From contig NZ_JADFBY010000001.1 of the NCBI RefSeq assembly GCF_015223065.1, forward strand, positions 434,001 to 498,000: DNA of 64,000 bases, read 5' to 3'. Below, piece after piece: positions 36,981-46,475 of the stretch (the first letter of the stretch is position 1; the number at the start of each line of letters is the position of its first letter). The DNA is from Mucilaginibacter sp. JRF (lineage in GTDB: Bacteria; Bacteroidota; Bacteroidia; Sphingobacteriales; Sphingobacteriaceae). A program made the position numbers and the translations under genes. The notes beneath the pieces were generated by a model. It searched no databases and was not told the DNA's origin. It worked only from the letters and a program-made list of their open reading frames with translations.

Positions 36981-39900
36981 ATGATAGCAGAAACCTTTAT
37001 ACGACGACCGGTTACGGCCATTGTAATATCATTAGTGATACTTGTAGTGGGTACACTGGCAATCAGCAATCTGCCTATTGCACAGTACCCCGAAATTACA
37101 CCGCCTACCGTGCAGGTTACCGGTAACTATACCGGCGCCGACGCGCTCACGGTTGAGCAAACGGTGGCCACACCTGTTGAGGTACAAGTAAACGGTACAC
37201 CGGGCATGACCTACCTGCAAAGTAACAGTACCAGCAACGGCCAAATGACCATGACCGTTAACTTTGAAGTAGGTACCGATATTAATATTGCCGCGTTAGA
37301 CGTGCAAAACCGTGTGGGTATAGCCCAGCCAACCTTACCGCAGGAGGTACAGCGTTTAGGTTTGGTGGTACGTAAACGTAACCCCAGCATCCTGATGCTG
37401 GTGGCCTTGTTTTCGCCAAAAGGCACACACGATGTAACCTTTACTGATAACTATGCCAACGTATTTATAAAAGACGCGCTTTTGCGTACCAAAGGTGTGG
37501 GTGACGTGTTTACCCGTGCCGATGACTTTAGTATGCGTATATGGCTAAAGCCTGATAAGCTGGCTGCCCTGGGCATGTCTGCCGCTGATGTTACTGCCGC
37601 TTTGCAGGAGCAGAACGCGCAGGTTGCCGCGGGTACCGTAGGTGCCACCCCGCAAATGAAGGGGCAAACCTTTGAGTACACCGTGCTGGTAAAAGGCCGT
37701 TTGGTTAAGCCCGAGGAGTTTGAGAACATCGTAGTAAAAACACAGCCCGAAAATGGCGCGGTGGTGCATTTAAAAGATGTGGCCCGTGTACAATTGGGTA
37801 AATACAATTATGCCGGTAACTCATTTGTTGATAACAAAAGGGCATCATACCTGCTGATTTACCAGGCACCCGGCAGTAACGCTATCGAAACAGCCGATAA
37901 TGTTACTGAAACTATGGAGCAACTGAAAAAAACCTTCCCGAATGATGTTGACTATGTGGTTCCGTTTGAGTCGGTAACCGTGGTAAAGGTATCGTTAGAT
38001 GAGGTTATTGAAACTTTAGTTATAGCCCTTGTGCTGGTAATTGTGGTGGTATTCCTATTCCTGCAAAGCTGGCGTACTACGCTTATCCCTGTACTGGCAA
38101 TCCCGGTATCTATTGTGGGTACGTTTATCTTCTTTATACCATTAGGCTTTACCATTAATACACTTACGCTATTTGGTTTCGTACTCGCAATTGGTATTGT
38201 GGTGGATGATGCCATCGTTGTGGTGGAGGCTGTGCAGCATTATATGGATGAAAAGGGCATGTCGCCTAAAGAAGCTACCGTACATGCCATGCGCGATATA
38301 TCGGCACCGGTAATAGCCATCGCATTAATTTTGGCGGCGGTGTTTGTTCCGGTAGGCTTTATTCCGGGTATAGTAGGTAGATTGTATCAGCAGTTCGCTA
38401 TCACTATCGCTATCTCGGTACTGATCTCGGCATTCGTGGCCTTGTCATTAACGCCGGCATTATGTACACTTATCCTTCGTCCGCATAAAATAGATGAAAA
38501 ATCAGGCGGTTTAGATAAGTTCTTTTACAAATTCAACTCCTGGTTCGATAGGATTACCGGCCGCTACAGAAACGCGGTTGATAAAGGTATCAAACACTCA
38601 AAATTCGTGATGTTTGTGCTGATCGCCATTATAGTAGGTACTGTATTTCTGTTCCGCAGTAAACCGGCAGGCTTTATCCCGCTGGAGGATGAGGGACGTA
38701 TATTCGTAACTTACGATTTACCTGAAGGTTCATCAACCGAGCGTACTGTTGATGTATTGCGTGGCATGATGAAAACACTTGACAGCGTACCTGCTATTAA
38801 GCACTACGCGGCTTTGGGTGGTTTGAATGCTATTAACTTCGCTACCAAATCAAACAGTGCCACCATCTTCGTACAGCTTAAGCCTTGGGATGAACGTAAG
38901 GAGGAGGCAGATAAGCTGGAATCATTAGTAGGTATGCTGCAACAAAAGCTATCGGCTAAATTTAAGGAAGCCAGCGTGGTAGTAATATCGCCTCCGGCAA
39001 TTCCGGGTTTGGGTAACACTGGTGGTTTCTCGTTCATATTACAGGAGCGTGAAGCAGGTGGTGATATCAAGAACTTTGAGAAAACCCTGCAAACATTTGT
39101 TGGCGCGGTTAACGCCCGTCCGGAGATTGCCCGTGCATTCTCATTCTTTACCGCACGTACACCGGCATATCAGTTAACTATCGATCGTGAAAAGGCTAAA
39201 AAGCTCGGCGTACAGATAAGCGACGTTAACAGCGCGCTGCAAACCTACATGGGTAGTACCTATATTAACGATTTTACCATCTACGGCCGTAACTTTAGGG
39301 TACTGGCTCAGGCCGATACAAACTACCGTACAAGCATTAACAACATAGGCCAGTACTTTGTACGCAACAGGGCAGGGGGCATGGTGCCATTAAGTACATT
39401 AACCTCATATAAGGTTATTGAGAACGCGCCGCTTATATCGCACTATAACCTGTTCCGTTCGGCAGAGATAAATGGTAGCACCAAGCCGGGATACAGCAGT
39501 GGCGACGCTATTAAGGCTTTACAAGAGGTTGCGGCTCAAACCCTGCCTCAAGGTTATGGTTACGAGTTTTCGGGCCTAAGCCGTGAGGAGATACTGTCAG
39601 GATCAAAGAGTATATATATCTTCGCCCTGTCAATCGGCTTCGTATTCCTGTTCCTGGCTGCATTGTACGAGAGCTGGTCGGTACCATTCTCGGTACTGTT
39701 AGCGGTACCGCTGGGCGCGTTCGGGGCTATATTGTTCCTAAGTTTCCAGCCAACACTTACCAATAACGTTTACGCGCAGATTGGTTTGATCACGCTGATC
39801 GGTTTGGCGGCCAAGAATGCTATCCTGATCGTAGAGTTTGCCAAGGAACGTGTTGACCGCGGTATGAATCTCGAAAAGGCCACGTTGGAGGCAGTACGCC

Positions 39901-40160
39901 TGCGTTTACGCCCGATAGTGATGACGTCAATGGCGTTCATCCTGGGTATCCTGCCGTTATTGTTCGCATCCGGCGCGGGCGCGGTATCACGTAAAACTAT
40001 CGGTTGGACGGTGTTTGGTGGTATGCTTTCGGCAACAGCGCTGGCAATATTTATTGTACCGGTATTGTACTATGTAATTACCCGTATGGCTTATGGTAAA
40101 GAAAAACTTGCCGAGCTTGAAGCTACTTACAAACCAGACCCGGATCATGACGAGGAATAA
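36981..40160 (+). CDS. RND-family efflux permease (HAE1/AcrB-like)
   Basis: A 1059-residue inner-membrane pump with twelve membrane helices and two large periplasmic loops, the normal length for AcrB-type transporters. It begins MIAETFIRRPVTAIVISLVI and contains the signature GIVVDDAIVVVEAVQHYM (helix 4, with the Asp-Asp proton relay) and the matching GLAAKNAILIVEFAKE in helix 10 (Lys relay). NNVYAQIGLITLIGLAAKNA and RPIVMTSMAFILGILPL are also diagnostic. It exports hydrophobic compounds with the proton gradient through the adaptor and TolC proteins encoded upstream. A strong terminator closes the operon. Confidence 0.96.
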   Translation: MIAETFIRRPVTAIVISLVILVVGTLAISNLPIAQYPEITPPTVQVTGNYTGADALTVEQTVATPVEVQVNGTPGMTYLQSNSTSNGQMTMTVNFEVGTDINIAALDVQNRVGIAQPTLPQEVQRLGLVVRKRNPSILMLVALFSPKGTHDVTFTDNYANVFIKDALLRTKGVGDVFTRADDFSMRIWLKPDKLAALGMSAADVTAALQEQNAQVAAGTVGATPQMKGQTFEYTVLVKGRLVKPEEFENIVVKTQPENGAVVHLKDVARVQLGKYNYAGNSFVDNKRASYLLIYQAPGSNAIETADNVTETMEQLKKTFPNDVDYVVPFESVTVVKVSLDEVIETLVIALVLVIVVVFLFLQSWRTTLIPVLAIPVSIVGTFIFFIPLGFTINTLTLFGFVLAIGIVVDDAIVVVEAVQHYMDEKGMSPKEATVHAMRDISAPVIAIALILAAVFVPVGFIPGIVGRLYQQFAITIAISVLISAFVALSLTPALCTLILRPHKIDEKSGGLDKFFYKFNSWFDRITGRYRNAVDKGIKHSKFVMFVLIAIIVGTVFLFRSKPAGFIPLEDEGRIFVTYDLPEGSSTERTVDVLRGMMKTLDSVPAIKHYAALGGLNAINFATKSNSATIFVQLKPWDERKEEADKLESLVGMLQQKLSAKFKEASVVVISPPAIPGLGNTGGFSFILQEREAGGDIKNFEKTLQTFVGAVNARPEIARAFSFFTARTPAYQLTIDREKAKKLGVQISDVNSALQTYMGSTYINDFTIYGRNFRVLAQADTNYRTSINNIGQYFVRNRAGGMVPLSTLTSYKVIENAPLISHYNLFRSAEINGSTKPGYSSGDAIKALQEVAAQTLPQGYGYEFSGLSREEILSGSKSIYIFALSIGFVFLFLAALYESWSVPFSVLLAVPLGAFGAILFLSFQPTLTNNVYAQIGLITLIGLAAKNAILIVEFAKERVDRGMNLEKATLEAVRLRLRPIVMTSMAFILGILPLLFASGAGAVSRKTIGWTVFGGMLSATALAIFIVPVLYYVITRMAYGKEKLAELEATYKPDPDHDEE

Positions 40161-40181
40161 AATATCATGAAATTATATATT

Positions 40182-40214
40182 AAAAAACGCCCGGCATATA
40201 CCGGGCGTTTTTTT
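40182..40214 (+). terminator. Rho-independent terminator after the RND operon
   Basis: AAAAAACGCCCGG (40182-40194) pairs with CCGGGCGTTTTTTT (40201-40214) over a 6-base loop. Confidence 0.9.
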
Positions 40215-40541
40215 GTTGGTGCCATATACAAATAATATATTTTAATAGATTTTATTACGCTTGTGATAAATGAAAATTATGTGAAATTGTCAATATAAAC
40301 GGACATATTGTAGCCTAATTAATACTTTTAATATTGCTGATTTGATAGAAATATATGCTTGCAATATCTGTGTAATATATACGCCATGTGTAAAGCCGAT
40401 GTTATTTGTTATCAGTGCCTTTGCATTATATAATAGCATATATAAAGCGTGTTAAAACGCCTTTTTAACGTGCTTTGGCAACGTATTTGTAAAAGCCTTG
40501 TTGTGAATCTGAAATTTATTTACAAAACATCACAACAGAAA
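40215..40541 (+). promoter_or_regulatory. Intergenic leader of the small outer-membrane protein gene
   Basis: 327 AT-rich bases without a credible gene. It contains an imperfect inverted repeat at 40444-40477, AAAGCGTGTTAAAA against TTTTAACGTGCTTT with two central mismatches per arm. This could be an operator or a 5'-UTR stem about 65 bases ahead of the start codon. An in-frame TTA/GTG-type upstream extension of the downstream gene exists but codes a non-signal-like peptide, so I read it as untranslated. Confidence 0.4.
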
Positions 40542-41069
40542 ATGAAAAATTCAACAAAACTAATAGCCTCAGCAGTAACTGCTGTAGCATTATTCTTAGG
40601 AACTACAGATGTTAAAGCCCAAACTAACGAAAAAAGCGCATGGCGTTTAGGTTTCGGTGTTGAAGCTGGTTTACCAACCGGTAACGCTAAAGATTACAGT
40701 AACTTTCAATTAGGTGGTACTGCACGTTTACAATATGGTGTTGCCGATAATTTAGCATTAACCTTAACATCAGGTTACTATAACTTTTTTGCCAAAGAGG
40801 AGATCTCTGACTTGGGCGGATCAGATATAGGTATAGTACCGGTTAAAATAGGTATTAAATCATTCTTTACTGATAACCTGTATGTAGGTGCCGAAGCCGG
40901 TGCCGGTTTTGAAACAGCAGAAGGTGGTAACACTAAATTATTATTATCACCAGCGCTTGGTTGGGCCGATAAACATTGGGATTTTGGTGTGAAGTATGAA
41001 AACTTCTCTGGCCAAAGCAATAACTACGGTGCAGTTGGTCTGCGTGTAGCTTACGGTTTCGGTTTGTAA
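40542..41069 (+). CDS. Small outer-membrane beta-barrel protein
   Basis: The product has 175 residues from the ATG at 40542, which gives a proper signal peptide (MKNSTKLIASAV...DVKAQ). The mature part alternates polar and aromatic residues over about eight strands (WRLGFGVEAGLP, GGTARLQYGV, LALTLTSGYYNFF, YVGAEAGAGFET, WDFGVKYENFSG, GLRVAYGFGL). This fits an 8-strand OmpX/OmpW-like barrel of the porin-like family common in Bacteroidota, ending in GFGL. It is monocistronic with a terminator behind it. The role is unknown; adhesion or envelope structure is typical. The sequence is AT-richer in codon choice than its neighbours, as often seen in highly expressed Bacteroidota surface genes. Confidence 0.85.
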   Translation: MKNSTKLIASAVTAVALFLGTTDVKAQTNEKSAWRLGFGVEAGLPTGNAKDYSNFQLGGTARLQYGVADNLALTLTSGYYNFFAKEEISDLGGSDIGIVPVKIGIKSFFTDNLYVGAEAGAGFETAEGGNTKLLLSPALGWADKHWDFGVKYENFSGQSNNYGAVGLRVAYGFGL

Positions 41070-41091
41070 TAACCGATACTTAAATAAGAAC

Positions 41092-41127
41092 AAGAAAGGC
41101 CCGTGATATTTATCGCGGGCCTTTCTT
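41092..41127. terminator. Bidirectional terminator between the porin-like gene and manC
   Basis: AAGAAAGGCCCG (41092-41103) pairs with CGGGCCTTTCTT (41116-41127). The arms are A-rich and T-rich at the outside, so it can stop transcription from both convergent genes. Confidence 0.8.
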
Positions 41128-41152
41128 GGTTTATAGTATTTAGCTGTGATGC

Positions 41153-42238
41153 TTAAATGTATTTTGTACCGAATTTTTGTTTAACATCGGCAACTACCTG
41201 CTTAACATTTTGCTCCTGATCGCGCGGGCAGATCAGCAGGGTGTTGTTTGATTCAACTACAATGTAATCGTGCAGGCCTTGCAATATCACCAGCTTTTCA
41301 TCAGGTACGTTAACCATACAGTTTGATGAATCGTACATAATCACCTTCTCTGCCGGTATAACGGCGTTGCCTACATAATCCTTATCAGCCAACTCGTATA
41401 TAGAGGCCCAGGTACCCAGGTCAGACCACCCGAACTCCGAAGGCAATACGTATACATTATCAGCCTTCTCCATAATACCATAGTCGATAGATATATTGGT
41501 ACAACGCTGATAAGCAGTGCCTACATAACGGCGTTCATCATCTGTATTATAAACCGAACGGGCGTCTGCGAAAATATCATACATATCAGGCAGGTAGCTG
41601 CCGAATGCCTTTACAATTGCTTTTGCCGACCAAATGAAAATACCGGCATTCCATAAAAACTCGCCGCTTTGCATAAAGGTACGGGCAAGCTCAATATTAG
41701 GTTTCTCGGTAAAGGTTTTAACCTTATGGAAGTCGGTATCTATAACGTTATCGGTAAACTGTATGTACCCGTAACCGGTATCAGGTCTTGATGGCTTAAT
41801 ACCTAAAGTAACCAGGCATTGATGCTGTGTGGCTGTTTGCAGCGATTTTTCGATAGAGTTGATAAATGCGGCCTCGTCCAATATCAAGTGATCTGAAGGG
41901 GCTACAACAATCGCGGCATCAGGATTGATTCTTTCTATTTTAAAACAACCGTAGGCCACGCAAGGAGCGGTATTACGCATTACCGGCTCGGTAAGTATCT
42001 GGTTGTCGCCCATGTCGGGCAATTGTTCTTTTACAATGTCGGCGTAGTTCTCGTTGGTAACAACGTAAATATTTTCTTTAGGGCAAACTTTTAAAAAACG
42101 ATCGTATGTGTTTTGTATAAGAGTTTTGCCGGTGCCTAATATGTCAATAAATTGTTTAGGGTATGAAGTTCTGCTTATGGGCCAAAAACGGCTTCCGATG
42201 CCGCCGGCCATTATAATGGCATAGTAGTTACTGTTCAT
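41153..42238 (-). CDS. manC: Mannose-1-phosphate guanylyltransferase
   Basis: A 361-residue cytoplasmic nucleotidyltransferase making GDP-mannose from mannose-1-phosphate and GTP, used for surface polysaccharides and glycolipids. The N-terminal signature GGIGSRFWPISR followed by PKQF (12-30) is the pyrophosphorylase motif. Also visible are VAPSDHLI, GYGYIQF, FTEKPN and FLWNAGIFIW. The length indicates the short form without the fused phosphomannose isomerase domain. It stands alone, convergent with the porin-like gene. A link to mannose-containing sphingolipids or exopolysaccharide is conceivable but not shown by context. Confidence 0.93.
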   Translation of the reverse strand: MNSNYYAIIMAGGIGSRFWPISRTSYPKQFIDILGTGKTLIQNTYDRFLKVCPKENIYVVTNENYADIVKEQLPDMGDNQILTEPVMRNTAPCVAYGCFKIERINPDAAIVVAPSDHLILDEAAFINSIEKSLQTATQHQCLVTLGIKPSRPDTGYGYIQFTDNVIDTDFHKVKTFTEKPNIELARTFMQSGEFLWNAGIFIWSAKAIVKAFGSYLPDMYDIFADARSVYNTDDERRYVGTAYQRCTNISIDYGIMEKADNVYVLPSEFGWSDLGTWASIYELADKDYVGNAVIPAEKVIMYDSSNCMVNVPDEKLVILQGLHDYIVVESNNTLLICPRDQEQNVKQVVADVKQKFGTKYI

Positions 42239-42464
42239 TGAAAAGGTTGATATAGTTAAATGTGACGTGCTGCGTAAAAGTGAACAATTATTTGCAAAAT
42301 CTGCGTTAATTATTCAAAAAACAACACCGGTTTTAATAAACCGTAAGTAAACAAATTGTTTTTAATAAATTAATCATAATTGTATAAAATTTTGGTTTTC
42401 AGCTAATCTATTTATAAAATAATTTGTTATTTTGAACTTTTATTTTTCAAGCACTCAACAAATA

Positions 42465-44660
42465 ATGATAGAGACTAAGAAGTCGCTTTTTGATAATCTT
42501 CAAAATTTCTTTGGATTCGATAATTTTAAGGGCGACCAGGAGGCAATTATTACCAATATATTAGCCGGGAGGGATACGTTTGTTATTATGCCAACAGGTG
42601 GCGGTAAATCAATGTGTTACCAGTTGCCTGCACTCATGAGCGATGGCACCGCCATTGTAATTTCACCACTAATCGCGTTAATGAAAAATCAGGTCGATCA
42701 GCTTCGTGCTTTCGGCGGATCAGACAGCATTGCGCACTTTTTAAATTCATCACTTACCAAGGCTGATATAGCCCGTGTAAAAGAGGATGTTTTGGGCGGC
42801 AAAACCAAGCTTTTGTACGTTGCGCCCGAATCATTGACCAAACAAGAGAATATCGATTTTTTGCGCCTCAACCATGTATCATTCGTAGCGGTTGACGAAG
42901 CACACTGTATATCAGAGTGGGGCCATGATTTTCGCCCCGAGTACCGCAAGATCAGGCAGGTGATCAGCAATATCGGTGAGAACATCCCGATCATCGCACT
43001 TACCGCCACGGCTACGCCAAAGGTACAGCACGATATTCAGAAAAACCTGCAAATGAATAATGCTACGGTTTATAAATCATCATTTAACCGTACCAACCTT
43101 TTTTACGAAGTACGCGCCAAGCGCAATGTAATTAAGGAGATAGTAAAATTTGTTAAGCAAAATACCGGTAAATCGGGTATTATATATTGCCTTAGCCGTA
43201 AAAAGGTGGAGGAAGTTGCTGAAGTATTAAACCTTAACGGCATACGTGCCCTGCCTTACCACGCGGGCCTTGATGCCAAGGTACGTGCCGATACGCAGGA
43301 TAAATTCCTGATGGAAGATGTTGACGTTATTGTAGCTACCATAGCCTTCGGTATGGGTATTGATAAACCCGATGTTAGATACGTAATACACCACGATGTG
43401 CCAAAGAGCATGGAAGGCTACTACCAGGAAACCGGTAGAGCCGGGCGTGATGGTGGCGAGGGGGTGTGCGTATCGTTCTACTCGCAAAAGGATATCGATA
43501 AGCTTCAGAAATTTATGAAGGATAAGCCGGTATCTGAACGTGAGATAGGCACGCAGATACTGAAAGAGGTGATAGATTATGCCGAATCATCAGTTTGCCG
43601 CCGTAAACAGATACTGCATTACTTTGGCGAGAGCTTTGACGAAAGCAATTGCAGCAGCATGTGCGATAATTGCTGCGCGCCAAAAACCTTTTTTGATGCC
43701 GAGGCTCATCTGCATAAAGCACTCAGCCTGATCAAGCACCTGGGTGAGAAGTTTGACGACCGTTACATTATCGATATACTGATAGGTGCCGATAATCCGC
43801 AGGTACGCAACTACGGGCACGATAACCTGTCGTACTTTAATTCAGGTAAAGAGGATGGTGAAAACCTTTGGAACTCGGTATTAAGGCAGGCTTTGCTGGA
43901 TGATTTTCTGTCAAAGGATATTGATCAGTATGGTTTGTTGCGCATTACCGAAAAGGGGGCCAATTTTATTGATAATCCTTACAGTATCAGGTTCCTGATA
44001 AACAGGGTTATTGAGGCTGCTGATGATGACGATAACGAGGACGGACCAAAGCAGGGTGGAGGCGCGTTAGATACGCAATTGCTGCAAATGTTGAAGGATC
44101 TGCGTAAAAAGATAGCCAAGCAAAAAAGCCTGCCGCCGTTTGTTGTATTCCAGGACCCATCGCTGGAGGAAATGTGTACGCATTACCCGGTATCGATAGA
44201 TGAGCTGAAACAAATATCGGGCGTTGGTGCAGGTAAGGCCATGAAGTTTGGTGCGCCTGTTATTGAGCTGATCAAAAAATATGTAGAGGATAACGATATT
44301 GACCGCCCGGTTGATATGGTGATCAAAAGCGCGGCCAATAAATCAGCGCTTAAGGTTTACATCATCCAGAATATTGACAGGCACCTTAACCTTGAGGATA
44401 TAGCCGCATCAAAAGGCTTAACCTACGAGGAGATACTTCGCGAGGTAGAATCAATTGTTAACTCGGGTACCAAACTTAACCTTGATTATTACATTGATGA
44501 GGTAATGGACGAGGATAAGCAGGACGAGGTGTTCGACTACTTTAAAACAGCCGAGGTTGACTCGATAGACAATGCCCTGGTTGAATTAGGTGCCGATGAT
44601 TATACTTACGAAGAAGTACAATTGATGCGTATCAAGTTCATGTCCGAACTGGGTAACTAA
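42465..44660 (+). CDS. recQ: ATP-dependent DNA helicase RecQ
   Basis: The product has 731 residues from the ATG at 42465; a TTG at 42432 would add eleven residues that do not look conserved. The helicase core has motif I TGGGKSMCYQLPA (Lys48), the DEAH box at 144-147 in VDEAHCISEWGHDFRPEY, and motif VI YQETGRAGRDG. A zinc-binding RecQ-Ct region follows with CRRKQIL and CSSMCDNCC. Then come a winged-helix RQC part, an HRDC domain near 550-620 (PPFVVFQDPSLEEMC), and a C-terminal HTH_40-like extension. It unwinds recombination and replication intermediates. It is monocistronic with a terminator. Confidence 0.95.
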   Translation: MIETKKSLFDNLQNFFGFDNFKGDQEAIITNILAGRDTFVIMPTGGGKSMCYQLPALMSDGTAIVISPLIALMKNQVDQLRAFGGSDSIAHFLNSSLTKADIARVKEDVLGGKTKLLYVAPESLTKQENIDFLRLNHVSFVAVDEAHCISEWGHDFRPEYRKIRQVISNIGENIPIIALTATATPKVQHDIQKNLQMNNATVYKSSFNRTNLFYEVRAKRNVIKEIVKFVKQNTGKSGIIYCLSRKKVEEVAEVLNLNGIRALPYHAGLDAKVRADTQDKFLMEDVDVIVATIAFGMGIDKPDVRYVIHHDVPKSMEGYYQETGRAGRDGGEGVCVSFYSQKDIDKLQKFMKDKPVSEREIGTQILKEVIDYAESSVCRRKQILHYFGESFDESNCSSMCDNCCAPKTFFDAEAHLHKALSLIKHLGEKFDDRYIIDILIGADNPQVRNYGHDNLSYFNSGKEDGENLWNSVLRQALLDDFLSKDIDQYGLLRITEKGANFIDNPYSIRFLINRVIEAADDDDNEDGPKQGGGALDTQLLQMLKDLRKKIAKQKSLPPFVVFQDPSLEEMCTHYPVSIDELKQISGVGAGKAMKFGAPVIELIKKYVEDNDIDRPVDMVIKSAANKSALKVYIIQNIDRHLNLEDIAASKGLTYEEILREVESIVNSGTKLNLDYYIDEVMDEDKQDEVFDYFKTAEVDSIDNALVELGADDYTYEEVQLMRIKFMSELGN

Positions 44661-44685
44661 TCAGATAATTTTTATACGATATAGC

Positions 44686-44715
44686 AAAGGCGGTAGTTTA
44701 ACTACCGCCTTTTTT
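44686..44715 (+). terminator. Rho-independent terminator after recQ
   Basis: AAAGGCGGTAGTT (44686-44698) pairs with ACTACCGCCTTTTTT (44701-44715) over a tight loop. Confidence 0.85.
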
Positions 44716-44798
44716 GTTGATGTCTATTTGTATGGGTTATTCGTCGGTACATTCGGCCTGTTCATCTATACTCGCTTTAAGGGGCAATAAATGTGTAT

Positions 44799-44806
44799 TA
44801 CATTTG
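44799..44806 (+). promoter_or_regulatory. Candidate -7 promoter element of tatA
   Basis: TACATTTG matches the Bacteroidota -7 consensus TAnnTTTG exactly and lies 16 bases ahead of the tatA start codon. A convincing -33 TTTG is not present; a TTTA occurs about 20 bases upstream. Confidence 0.35.
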
Positions 44807-44822
44807 ATCAAACAAAGAACAT

Positions 44823-44981
44823 ATGAGCGGTTTGGGAACGCCTGAATTAATAGTAATAGTTGTGGTAATAATGCTGCTGTTCGGCGGCAAAAAATTACCG
44901 GAACTAATGAAGGGGCTGGGACGAGGATTAAAAGAGTTTAACGACGCCAAAAATAGTGCAAGTGGCTCGTTAAAAGAGTGA
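44823..44981 (+). CDS. tatA: Sec-independent translocase subunit TatA/TatE
   Basis: A 52-residue protein too short for usual ORF cut-offs. It has an N-terminal membrane helix ([16 protein letters not shown]), the conserved FGGKKLPEL hinge and the amphipathic helix [16 protein letters not shown], exactly the TatA pattern. TatA oligomers form the pore for folded proteins with twin-arginine signals. It stands alone, with no tatC or tatB beside it. A Tat substrate (the acid-phosphatase-like gene at 14051) occurs elsewhere in the window. It is slightly shorter than many TatA proteins, with only a brief polar tail. Confidence 0.9.
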   Translation: MSGLGTPELIVIVVVIMLLFGGKKLPELMKGLGRGLKEFNDAKNSASGSLKE

Positions 44982-44987
44982 TGGTAG

Positions 44988-45018
44988 CGCATGGCCCCAA
45001 AAGGCCATGCGTTTTTTT
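44988..45018 (+). terminator. Rho-independent terminator after tatA
   Basis: CGCATGGCC (44988-44996) pairs with GGCCATGCG (45003-45011), followed by seven Ts. It touches the 3' end of the convergent thioesterase gene. Confidence 0.85.
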
Positions 45019-45433
45019 ATGCCGTAAAGCGGGTGTAGTGCTCAATTACATCAGCCGGTATTTGCACGCCGCGGTTGGTGTTGATATCTATCAGTACAAA
45101 ATCAAACCAGCCATCGCAGCTTTCCTTGCCGGTAGACTTGTTAAGAATGCTGAATTTTACCCGGCAATTCCGGTTATTAATATCCTCAATACCGGTACGT
45201 ACAATAAATATATCGCCCATTTTTAAGGCTCGTTTATAGTTGATGTATACGGTTTGCACCAGCCAGCCAAAGCCGCGTTGCATAAAGGTTTCCATGCTCA
45301 TGCCGTAGTTTACGTCCATTTGCTCATAACGGGCGGCAAGCACATAGTCAAAATACTTGCTGTTGTGTACATGCTGGTACATGTCAATATCATCGGGCCT
45401 TACCTTGAGTTCGGTTTCAAAAATTTTGTACAT
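45017..45433 (-). CDS. Hotdog-fold acyl-CoA thioesterase (YbgC/4HBT-like)
   Basis: A 138-residue single hotdog domain. The N-terminal block DDIDMYQHVHNSKYFDYV is the 4HBT/YbgC active-site signature, with Asp17 in the position of the catalytic aspartate and His21/His23 following. FGWLVQTVYINYKRALKMGD is the usual second strand. Such enzymes hydrolyse acyl-CoA or acyl-ACP thioesters in the cytoplasm. The substrate cannot be predicted. It is monocistronic, convergent with tatA. Confidence 0.9.
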   Translation of the reverse strand: MYKIFETELKVRPDDIDMYQHVHNSKYFDYVLAARYEQMDVNYGMSMETFMQRGFGWLVQTVYINYKRALKMGDIFIVRTGIEDINNRNCRVKFSILNKSTGKESCDGWFDFVLIDINTNRGVQIPADVIEHYTRFTA

Positions 45434-45569
45434 CCTGTTATTTATAAATTATTTATGATATTGCAGCCACTCAATTATCAGCCAATGTAATATTCTGTTG
45501 ATAATTGATAAAACGTTTTATGTTTATTTATATTAGCCATTATTTAACGATCACAATCACCAAACAAAC

Positions 45570-46241
45570 ATGAAAAAAATAATATTACTTGCATTATCAG
45601 TCATGATCTTTGCATCTGCAAATAGTTTTGCAGGCGGCATTGATACGCTAAAGAAAAACGGTTACACGCTAATTGTTTCGGGTAACGACGAAAATTTTGA
45701 TAAGGAGCTTACCCAAAAGCTGATCAACACATTTTTTATTGTTTACCCTAAACTATCTAAAGAGTATAACAAGAATACCGATAAGGTGGTAACCTTTTTT
45801 ATTGATACCGCTTACCACGGTGTTGCCGCTACAGGCGATGGCAAGGTGGTCTTCAGCGCCGAGTACATGACCAAGCACAAGACCGATATTGATGTAGTAA
45901 CCCACGAGGTGATGCATATTGTACAAGGCTATGGCGAAACCAATGGCCCTTGGTGGGTAACCGAAGGTATTGCTGATTATGCACGCTACAAATTCGGTAT
46001 AGCCAATGCCGCCGGTAATTGGACATTGCCCGAATACAAAGCCACCCAAAAATACGATAACAGCTACCGCATAACCGCCCGCTTTTTAGCCTGGATAGAA
46101 GCCAAGGTTAAAAAAGGCACCGTAAAAAAACTTGACGATGTAATGCGCAGACATGCTTATAACGATAATACCTGGAAAGATATAACAGGTTATTCGGTAG
46201 AAGATCTGTGGAAAAAATATTCAGAGAACCCGGCTATATAA
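45570..46241 (+). CDS. Secreted basic-secretory-protein-family (BSP-like) putative metallopeptidase
   Basis: A 223-residue protein with a signal peptide (about 1-21, NSFAG). The middle of the mature protein carries the zinc-binding HEVMH (His112, Glu113, His116) within VVTHEVMHIVQGYG, followed by GPWWVTEGIADYARY, where Glu132 or Asp136 may supply the third ligand. The same spacing occurs in the plant BSP/PR-17 family. A C-terminal domain (about 165-220) includes the DDVMRRHAYNDNTWKDITGYSVEDLW helices. Extracellular proteolysis is likely but not proven for the family. It is monocistronic with a strong terminator. Confidence 0.82.
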   Translation: MKKIILLALSVMIFASANSFAGGIDTLKKNGYTLIVSGNDENFDKELTQKLINTFFIVYPKLSKEYNKNTDKVVTFFIDTAYHGVAATGDGKVVFSAEYMTKHKTDIDVVTHEVMHIVQGYGETNGPWWVTEGIADYARYKFGIANAAGNWTLPEYKATQKYDNSYRITARFLAWIEAKVKKGTVKKLDDVMRRHAYNDNTWKDITGYSVEDLWKKYSENPAI

Positions 46242-46259
46242 ACCGGTTAAATGATCAGC

Positions 46260-46299
46260 AAAAGCCGCCTCGTAATTGATTTTACGAGGCGGCTTTTTT
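46260..46299 (+). terminator. Rho-independent terminator after the BSP-like peptidase gene
   Basis: AAAAGCCGCCTCGTAA pairs with TTACGAGGCGGCTTTTTT, a 16-bp stem ending in a T tract. Confidence 0.9.
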
Positions 46300-46475
46300 A
46301 TGGGCTTTAATACGGTTTTAATGATATGCCCCAAAGTTGTATAGGTTGATGGTTAGCAGGCCAAATATTGAGCATTTATTTGTAACTATTTAATAATCAG
46401 CATTAAATAAATAAAATGTAGTATTGGTTAAAAAATAACTAATAAATAATTTAAAACCTTTAATCACAATCAATC

